DNA of 64,000 bases from the NCBI RefSeq assembly GCF_000819805.1, contig NZ_CDCE01000037.1, positions 186,001-250,000 on the forward strand, in the 5' to 3' direction. Within the stretch, counting starts at the first letter, position 1, and each line of letters starts with the position of its first letter. The translations under genes were made by a program, and so were the position numbers. Positions 58,102 to 64,000 of this stretch are shown here, in pieces. A model generated the notes under the pieces. It had not been told where the DNA came from and made no database searches. It was given only the letters and a program-made list of their open reading frames with translations. Source of the stretch: Aeromonas diversa CDC 2478-85. Lineage in GTDB: Bacteria; Pseudomonadota; Gammaproteobacteria; Enterobacterales; Aeromonadaceae.

Positions 58102-60204
58102 TCACCCCGGTGTGAGCAACCGGGTCTGGTGGGCCAGGGCCAGCAGCTCTTCGGCCTGCTGGCTGATGAGGTTGAGCTGCTGAGTCAGCATCTGCTGCTC
58201 CTCGCTCTGATCGTGGGTGAGCAGAGGGCAGTGTCCATGGGGCGGCAGGGGAGGCTGGCCGGTGACCTGCTGGGCGGCGCTGTGCAGAGTCTGCTCCAGG
58301 TAGCGCCCTATCTCGTCGAGTCCCTCTATGCTCTCCAGCTTGTCCCTGTGGGCCCCGAGGGCCGAGATGTAGGAGAGCAGGGCATGGTTGTGCCAGGTGA
58401 GCGAGAAGCAGAGATCGAGAAAGCGGCGCCGCTTCTGGGGCTCGACCAGCATGCTCTGCCAGGCCAGGGCCAGCTCGCTGTCGGCCTGATGGGCCCGCTT
58501 GCGGGCGATGCGATAGTCGAGGGATTCAGTGCGCCCCTGGGTCAAGGACGCGAGCACGACGTCGAGGTAGCTGGCGTTGGCCGACAGGGAGCGGGCAATC
58601 AGGGCAGGCAGACGCTTGTATTGCCAGTCGGGCCACAGCCAGGCTACCAGGGCATAGGCGAGCAGGCAGCCGAGGGCGGTATCGAGCAGGCGTGGGGCGA
58701 CGATGGCCAATCCGATGTTGTCGAGCAGGTTAAAGGCCATCAACACATAGAGGGTGATGAAACAGACGGCGGCGCTGTAGTTGTTGCGCACCTGGGTGAA
58801 GAAGAGAAACGCCGCCAGCCCCATCACCACCAGTTGGGCGTGGATGTCGGGGAAGAGCAGCAGCACGGGAACGCCGAGCAGGATCCCGGCGAAGGTGCCG
58901 AGCATGCGTTGCACCAGGCGGCGCCGGGTGGCGCTGTAACTGGGCTGGCAGACGAACAGCAGGGTCAGCAGGATCCAGTACCCCTTGTCGAGGGAGAAGG
59001 CCTGCAGTACGCCATAGCCCAGCACCAGGCCGAGGGAGATACGGATGGCGTGGCGCAGCAGCATAGAGTCGAGGGTGAGATGCTGGCGCAGACTCTGCCA
59101 GCCGATCCGGGCCGGCCGTGCCAGGGGTGGCAACTCCCCTTGTGGCTCGGGCAGATCGGCGGCGCTCTGCAGCAGGGCATTGATGCTGGCCAGGTTACGG
59201 CGCAAAAACTTCATGGGGGTGAAGAGGCTGCTCGGGTAGTGCTGCTTGAGATGGGTGAACTCGAGCTGATCTCCCAACGCCTCCAGGGTCCAGTGGATCC
59301 GGCGTGAATGATGATAGGGCGTGTGCACCAGTATGCTATAGCCCAGACGCTGGCACGCCTCTGCCAGTTGCAGCAACACCTCCTGGAATCCTTCCAACAC
59401 TATGCCCTGTTTGAGGTCCTGCTCGAGACGACTGTAGGGGTAGTGGCTCGAGGTCGCCCGCTCGTGGATCTCCTGCGCCAGCAGATAGAGCTGCAGCAGG
59501 CGAGCCAGCTCTGGGGTGTTGCGCTGGCCCAGGCGGCTGTTGAGGCTGGCCTTGGCCAGATTCATCGCCTGCACCACCTCTATGTTGAGCAGGGCGAGGT
59601 TGTGGCGGATCGCCTGGCTGCCGTGCTCGTCGGCCGGAAAGAAGCGGGACTTTTCCAGCAGGTAACGCCCGAGGGCGAAATAGCCCTGGGCCAGCTGCTC
59701 GTGCAGGGTCTTGTAGGGGAGCAGCCAGAGCCAGATGAGCGACACCACTCCATACCAGAGGGCGCCGGCCGACAGCAGCAGGGGCTGATAGAAGAGAGAG
59801 GGAGTGCTGGCGGCCCCCAGCATGGTGTAGATGGCGATGAGCAGGGAGCCGAAGCTGATGGTGGCGTAGCGCTGCCCCAGGGCACCGACCATTACAAACA
59901 GAAAGCTCGAGCCCGCCAGCCCCAGTGCAAAGAGCCAGGGCCAGGGGAAGAGAAACTGGACGCAGACGCTGGCAAAGAGGAAACAGGCCAGCGTCATGGC
60001 CAGGTTCTTGATACGGCCCCAGAGGTGATCATCGGTCTCGGCGATGGCACCGGCCACGACTCCGAGGGAGAGGAGCACGGCCATGCGCAGCTCACCGGTG
60101 ACAAGGGCGAAGGCGAGGATCCCCAGTATGGTGATGAGCACCTTGAGGGCAAAGTAGACGTGGCTGTCGGTAACGAGGCGGCGCAGGGGGCCAAGGATAT
60201 CCAT
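58102..60204 (-). CDS. yccS: YccS-type FUSC-family membrane protein
   Basis: About 700 residues in the YccS/YhfK layout: an N-terminal set of about six membrane helices (20-170), a soluble middle (about 180-390), a second set of helices (about 395-530, including HAIRISLGLVLGYG and a VCQPSYSATRRRLVQRMLGT motif) and a cytoplasmic helical end. FUSC proteins resemble aromatic-acid exporters; the substrate is unknown. Two in-frame ATG codons (60210, 60204) are near and neither has a strong ribosome-binding site. Confidence 0.85.
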   Translation of the reverse strand: MDILGPLRRLVTDSHVYFALKVLITILGILAFALVTGELRMAVLLSLGVVAGAIAETDDHLWGRIKNLAMTLACFLFASVCVQFLFPWPWLFALGLAGSSFLFVMVGALGQRYATISFGSLLIAIYTMLGAASTPSLFYQPLLLSAGALWYGVVSLIWLWLLPYKTLHEQLAQGYFALGRYLLEKSRFFPADEHGSQAIRHNLALLNIEVVQAMNLAKASLNSRLGQRNTPELARLLQLYLLAQEIHERATSSHYPYSRLEQDLKQGIVLEGFQEVLLQLAEACQRLGYSILVHTPYHHSRRIHWTLEALGDQLEFTHLKQHYPSSLFTPMKFLRRNLASINALLQSAADLPEPQGELPPLARPARIGWQSLRQHLTLDSMLLRHAIRISLGLVLGYGVLQAFSLDKGYWILLTLLFVCQPSYSATRRRLVQRMLGTFAGILLGVPVLLLFPDIHAQLVVMGLAAFLFFTQVRNNYSAAVCFITLYVLMAFNLLDNIGLAIVAPRLLDTALGCLLAYALVAWLWPDWQYKRLPALIARSLSANASYLDVVLASLTQGRTESLDYRIARKRAHQADSELALAWQSMLVEPQKRRRFLDLCFSLTWHNHALLSYISALGAHRDKLESIEGLDEIGRYLEQTLHSAAQQVTGQPPLPPHGHCPLLTHDQSEEQQMLTQQLNLISQQAEELLALAHQTRLLTPG

Positions 60205-60302
60205 CGGCATGGGAGAGGTGACACATCCGAAGCGGTAACGAGACCCCGATAGTAGCGCAAACGGGGTTGGTGCATCCTGATCCAAATCAGGGGGTAATAA
60301 AA

Positions 60303-60322
60303 ACCCCCGCCGAAGCGGGGGT
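60303..60322 (-). terminator. Intrinsic terminator of yccA
   Basis: On the minus strand ACCCCCGC - TTCG - GCGGGGGT (60322-60303) is followed by TTTTATTA. Confidence 0.92.
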
Positions 60323-60338
60323 CATGCAGCCATCAGGC

Positions 60339-60995
60339 TTAGTTACGGTTGCCGCCGAGCAGGCTCAGCAGGCTGACAAAGATGTTATAGATGGAGATAT
60401 AGAGGGTGATGGTGGCCGAGATGTAGTTGGTCTCGCCGCCGCGCACGATCTGCTGGGTTGTCAGCAGGATGGCGCCGGAGGAGAAGAGCATGAACATGGC
60501 AGAGAGCGCCATGTGCAGGGCCGACATCTGCAGGAAAATGTTGGCGATGGTGGCCACCAGCAGAACCCAGAAGCCGACAAACAGCATGCCACCGATGAAG
60601 GAGAGATCACGCTTGGTGGTCAGGGCATAGGCGGAGAGGGCGAAGAAGGTCAGCGCCGTGCCGCCGATGGCGGTCAGTACGATATCGCCACCGCCGTTGT
60701 TCATAAACAGGTTGATGATGGGGCCCAGGGTGTAGCCCATGAAGCCGGTAAACAGGAAGGTGAAGACCAGCCCCATGCTGTTGTTGCGGTTCTTCTCGGT
60801 CAGGAACATCAGGCCATAGGCGCCAATGAGGAAGACGGCCCAGTGGGGGGCCGGCAACGCCAGCATGGCGGTCGTTCCGGCCACCAGGGCGGAGAAGCCC
60901 AGCGTCATGGAGAGCAGCAGGTAAGTGTTGCGCAGCACCTTGTTGGTGTCGCGGGCGGTGCTCTGTACACCGGTAAAGACAGAACGGGTTTCCAT
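60339..60995 (-). CDS. yccA: BAX-inhibitor-1 family protein YccA
   Basis: A 218-residue inner-membrane protein with seven helices. YccA is a known substrate and modulator of the FtsH protease in E. coli. The C-terminal SAYALTTKRDLSFIGG and YISIYNIFVSLLSLLG are typical of this UPF0005 family. It lies near tusE, as in E. coli (tusE-yccA), with yccS in between. Confidence 0.93.
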   Translation of the reverse strand: METRSVFTGVQSTARDTNKVLRNTYLLLSMTLGFSALVAGTTAMLALPAPHWAVFLIGAYGLMFLTEKNRNNSMGLVFTFLFTGFMGYTLGPIINLFMNNGGGDIVLTAIGGTALTFFALSAYALTTKRDLSFIGGMLFVGFWVLLVATIANIFLQMSALHMALSAMFMLFSSGAILLTTQQIVRGGETNYISATITLYISIYNIFVSLLSLLGGNRN

Positions 60996-61113
60996 CTTGT
61001 CAGTCCTCTAATGATGAATGGGCCGGTAGTGGTCCGCTAACCCCTCCAAGATGGGGACTCAAGCGCAGGTTCACAACCTTTGGCGTCGATTATTACTCAG
61101 TTGTATGTACTTG

Positions 61114-61635
61114 TCATGAACAACCCCCTCGAGTGGCGCGGCGCCGCTGGCGACGTACCGCTCGAACCCACAGCCAGGAGATGGTGCTTGCCCCCAGGGC
61201 GGCACTGATGCCGGCCAACAGCAGGGCACCGAGCAGCAGTGCTGGGCCTACGGTTGCGAAAGCGCTCACCAGCCAGTGCCAGGAGAGCTCCATGTGAAAG
61301 GGCTGAGGCTCAGCGCCGATGAGCGCGACACCCAGCGTGTAGGCCCCATAGAACATGGGCATCAGGGTGATGGGATTATTGAGCCAGACCAGCGCCACCG
61401 AGAGCGGCAGGTTGGCCCCAAGCACCAGGGCTCCCGCTACCGCGATCCCCATCTGAAACGGTACGGGTAGCCAGGCACAGAAGAGGCCGACGGCGAAGGC
61501 GCGTGTCGCCGTGCGCCGGCTGAGGTGCCACAGAAAGGGGGTGTCGAGCCAGCGGCCAAACAGCCGCAGTCTGGGGTGGTGGCGCAACTGGGCCGGGTTG
61601 GGCATCCAGCGGTTGAGCCGGCGCTTGAGCTGCAT
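61114..61635 (-). CDS. DUF2062 membrane protein (first of two)
   Basis: A 173-residue protein with three to four hydrophobic segments and the DUF2062 core ATRAFAVGLFCAWLPVPFQMG (split) and VWLNNPITLMPMFYGAYTLG. Function unknown. AAGGAG precedes ATG 61635. It shares the PVPFQM/PIPMHS and NNP(I/L)TL blocks with the neighbouring gene, pointing to tandem duplication. Confidence 0.85.
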   Translation of the reverse strand: MQLKRRLNRWMPNPAQLRHHPRLRLFGRWLDTPFLWHLSRRTATRAFAVGLFCAWLPVPFQMGIAVAGALVLGANLPLSVALVWLNNPITLMPMFYGAYTLGVALIGAEPQPFHMELSWHWLVSAFATVGPALLLGALLLAGISAALGASTISWLWVRAVRRQRRRATRGGCS

Positions 61636-61703
61636 GGCGTTAGCTCCTTGAGTCGCAAAAGGCGGGAGTGTAAACCCGCGTCGACCGCTTGGCACGGACA
61701 AAC

Positions 61704-62192
61704 TCAGCGCCGCCGTTGCCACAGGGCAAGGGCGCCTGCCAGCAGCAGGTAGCCGAGGGCCGCGCTCAGCAGCCCCAACAGCAGGGAGCCGAGCAGGAAG
61801 GGGGGAAGCACGGTCAATGCCTCCTGCTCGAGCCAACCCAGACGCCACACCAGATGAAACTGCTCGGCCGGGACCCCGAGCAGGCGGCAGCCGGTCTCGT
61901 AGGCGGCCAGATACATGAAGGGCAGGGTCAGGGGGTTGTTAAACCAGACCGCAAGCAGTGCCAGGGGGAGATTGAGCCCGAGCCACAGCGCCAGCACCAC
62001 GGCGATCAGAGAGTGCATGGGTATTGGGATCCAGCTGGCAAAGAGGCCGGCGGCGAGGGCCCCCCCCAGGGCAACAGGGGTGGTGCGCCAGAGGCGGGGA
62101 ACGAGCAGGCGCTCCCCGAAGAGGGTAAACCAGCGTTGCTGGCGCAGAGCCTCAGGGGTTAACCCCAGGCGGGACATCAGGCGATGGTTCAC
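61704..62192 (-). CDS. DUF2062 membrane protein (second of two)
   Basis: A 162-residue paralogue of the previous gene: GLFASWIPIPMHSLIAV and VWFNNPLTLPFMYLAAYETG correspond block by block. Function unknown. It is divergent from comEC; in many gammaproteobacteria DUF2062 genes lie next to comEC/msbA. Confidence 0.87.
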   Translation of the reverse strand: MNHRLMSRLGLTPEALRQQRWFTLFGERLLVPRLWRTTPVALGGALAAGLFASWIPIPMHSLIAVVLALWLGLNLPLALLAVWFNNPLTLPFMYLAAYETGCRLLGVPAEQFHLVWRLGWLEQEALTVLPPFLLGSLLLGLLSAALGYLLLAGALALWQRRR

Positions 62193-62289
62193 GGTGGCTT
62201 GGCTCGTGATGAACGAAGGCCCAGTTTATCGACTCCGGACGGGGTGGCCAAGTTGGCGAAGCGTGCGTGCCATACGAATACTCAATGCC

Positions 62290-64000
62290 ATGGACCGTCA
62301 CCTTATGGGTTTTTGCCTGGGCGGGGCATCGGCCCTGCTCTGGCCCTTCATCCCCGACTGGCCGTGGGCACTGCTGCCCCTGGCCGGCCTGTTATTGTCC
62401 CTCTGGCGCGGGCCGCGGCCCCTGTTGGTGGGGCTCTGCCTCGGCCTGCTCTGGCTGCAGCTGAGCCTGCACCTTAGACTCGCCTGGCTCGAGGTGCTGC
62501 CTGCCCAGCAGCGGGTCTCCCTGGTCGGGACGCTGGAGCGCTGGGAGCGCGGCGACGAGCGCTTCAGTCGCTGGTGGGTGCGCGCAGGCAAGCTGGACGG
62601 TGAAACCCTCTGGCCCGCACCTCTGGTTCAGCTTAATCTCTACCGCCCCTTGCCTCCGCCAGCGGTGGGGTCGCGTGTCTCGCTGACGGCCCGGCTCAAG
62701 CCGGCCCATGGCCTCGGTAACGCCGCCGGATGGGATGGACGCCGAACTCTGCTTGGCAAGGGGGTGACGGCGACCGGTACCCTGGATACGGTGGTGGTGC
62801 TGGCGTCTCGCCCTGCCGGGCTGCGTGAACGCTGGCTGACCCGCGCCGATGCCCTCTGGCATCCCCTTGCCCAGGCGCCGCTACTGCGAGCGCTCACCTT
62901 TGGTGAGCAGGGGGAGATAAGCCGCCGTCAGTGGGAACTCTTTCGTGGGGGCGGATTGACCCACGTCATCGCCATCTCGGGTCAACACATCGCCATCGTC
63001 GCGCTGCTCGGCTGGTGGCTTGGCCGCCTCTGGGGAGAGCGCCCCGCCATTATCCTCTCTTCGCTACTCGCTCTCATCTACGCCTATCTGGCCGGTTTCG
63101 GGGTGTCGGTTGAGCGGGCGCTGCTCATGGTGCTGGTATGGGGAGGGCTTCGCTGGTGGCGCCGCGCCTGGCCGCCCTGGCGGGTGTGGCTCTGGGCCTT
63201 TGCCCTCCTGCTGCTGTGGGATCCCCTCTCGCTTTGTTCGGCGGGCTTTTGGCTCTCGTTCGTGGCGGTGGCCCTTTTGATGGTGGCAGGGCTACTCTGG
63301 CAGCGCCCTTCCCTCTGGCGGCTGCAACTCTGGATGCTGCTGGGGCTGCTCCCCCTGCAAGTCACCCTCTTTGGCGGAGTGGCGCCCCTGGCCTTTGCCA
63401 CCAACCTGTTGCTCTTGCCCCTCTTTGGCCTTGTCATCATCCCGGCGGCCCTGATCGGCGTGCTGCTGATGCCGCTTGGTGCCCCGCTCGCCTATCCACT
63501 GCTGTGGCTCTCCAATGAGGCGTTGGTGGGAGTGATCTGGCTGCTCGAGTGGCTGGCAGGCCAGCTCTCGCTCTGGTGGCCCTTAGGTCGTGAGTGGGGT
63601 CTGGTGGCGGGTATTGGCCTGATCGCGCTCACGGCGTTGCCACTCGCGGGAGGGCGCTGGCTGCTACTACCTGCGCTGACCCTGTGCTTGCTGGTGGTGG
63701 GGTGGCCGCGCGATGGGCTCAGGGTCAGCGTGCTCGATGTGGGGCAGGGGCTCAGTGTCGTCATTAGCCGGGGAGGGCGGGCGCTGGTGTATGACACCGG
63801 GGACAGCTATCCCGGTGGTTACAGCATGGCCGACGCGGCCTTGCTGCCTCATCTGCACGAGCGCGGGATCACCCGGGTCGATACCCTGGTGATCAGCCAC
63901 AAGGACAGGGACCACTCGGGAGGGCGACGCCGTCTCCTGCGTCAGATGGCGGTGGGCCGCGAGATCTCTTCCTACCCCTTCGCAGGCAGCACCGAGCCTT
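62290..64000 (+). CDS. comEC: DNA internalisation protein ComEC/Rec2 (cut by window end)
   Basis: An open frame of at least 570 residues without a stop by 64,000. The N-terminal part has several membrane helices and a DUF4131-like OB region. The Competence domain holds the family motif THVIAISGQHIAIVALL (near 230) and more than six helices. Then the metallo-beta-lactamase-like part begins (SVLDVGQGLSVV, YDTGDS, ISHKDRDHSGG, near 480-545). It makes the inner-membrane channel for single-stranded DNA in transformation. Start at 62290 or the ATG at 62305; no strong ribosome-binding site is seen. Confidence 0.92.
   Translation, partial: MDRHLMGFCLGGASALLWPFIPDWPWALLPLAGLLLSLWRGPRPLLVGLCLGLLWLQLSLHLRLAWLEVLPAQQRVSLVGTLERWERGDERFSRWWVRAGKLDGETLWPAPLVQLNLYRPLPPPAVGSRVSLTARLKPAHGLGNAAGWDGRRTLLGKGVTATGTLDTVVVLASRPAGLRERWLTRADALWHPLAQAPLLRALTFGEQGEISRRQWELFRGGGLTHVIAISGQHIAIVALLGWWLGRLWGERPAIILSSLLALIYAYLAGFGVSVERALLMVLVWGGLRWWRRAWPPWRVWLWAFALLLLWDPLSLCSAGFWLSFVAVALLMVAGLLWQRPSLWRLQLWMLLGLLPLQVTLFGGVAPLAFATNLLLLPLFGLVIIPAALIGVLLMPLGAPLAYPLLWLSNEALVGVIWLLEWLAGQLSLWWPLGREWGLVAGIGLIALTALPLAGGRWLLLPALTLCLLVVGWPRDGLRVSVLDVGQGLSVVISRGGRALVYDTGDSYPGGYSMADAALLPHLHERGITRVDTLVISHKDRDHSGGRRRLLRQMAVGREISSYPFAGSTEP

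Overview
The window is a contiguous, gene-dense, high-GC stretch of a gammaproteobacterial chromosome. Gene content and order (narQP, napFDAGHBC, cspD-clpS-clpA-infA-bpt-aat-trxB, pdxB-usg-fimV-truA-accD-folC-dedD, tusE-yccS-yccA) resemble the Enterobacterales/Aeromonadales/Vibrionales part of the class, and an Aeromonas-like facultative anaerobe fits best. That placement is an inference from gene order and protein resemblance, not from a search. No IS element, prophage, CRISPR array or toxin-antitoxin pair was seen.

Region 1 (about 1-18,000) is a nitrate-respiration and molybdenum-cofactor block. It holds the nitrate sensor pair narQ-narP, moaA behind a probable Moco riboswitch, the periplasmic nitrate reductase operon napFDAGHBC, moaBCDE, the molybdate transporter modABC with a trailing hydrolase gene, and moeA-moeB on the opposite strand. 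Sensing of nitrate, the reductase, its cofactor pathway and the supply of molybdate are thus side by side.

Region 2 (18,000-28,500) carries folE, two chemoreceptor genes, formate-tetrahydrofolate ligase (fhs), a small unknown gene, an unusual two-gene operon (an S-adenosylhomocysteine-hydrolase-like protein with altered key residues plus a SelW-like redox protein), a DUF3332 lipoprotein, and a scarred tRNA-Ser(GGA) locus. That locus has two intact tRNA genes, a 3' and a 5' tRNA remnant, a 125-bp direct repeat and a truncated acetyltransferase gene.

Region 3 (28,500-42,400) is mixed housekeeping and accessory content: lemA with two TPM-domain genes, mepA, an RRM protein, an aldo/keto reductase divergent from a CI-like repressor, a thioredoxin-fold protein, asnB, a cupin, a CPA2 antiporter, nagD, an adenine-deaminase-like gene, lpxM and a DMT permease.

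Region 4 (42,400-64,000) is conserved core: cspD, clpS-clpA with bpt and aat (a complete bacterial N-degron set), infA, trxB, pgpB, pdxB-usg-fimV-truA-accD-folC-dedD, tusE, yccS, yccA, two tandem DUF2062 genes, and a comEC/rec2 gene cut off by the window end. Most genes are separated by clear intrinsic terminators, several of them bidirectional between convergent genes.
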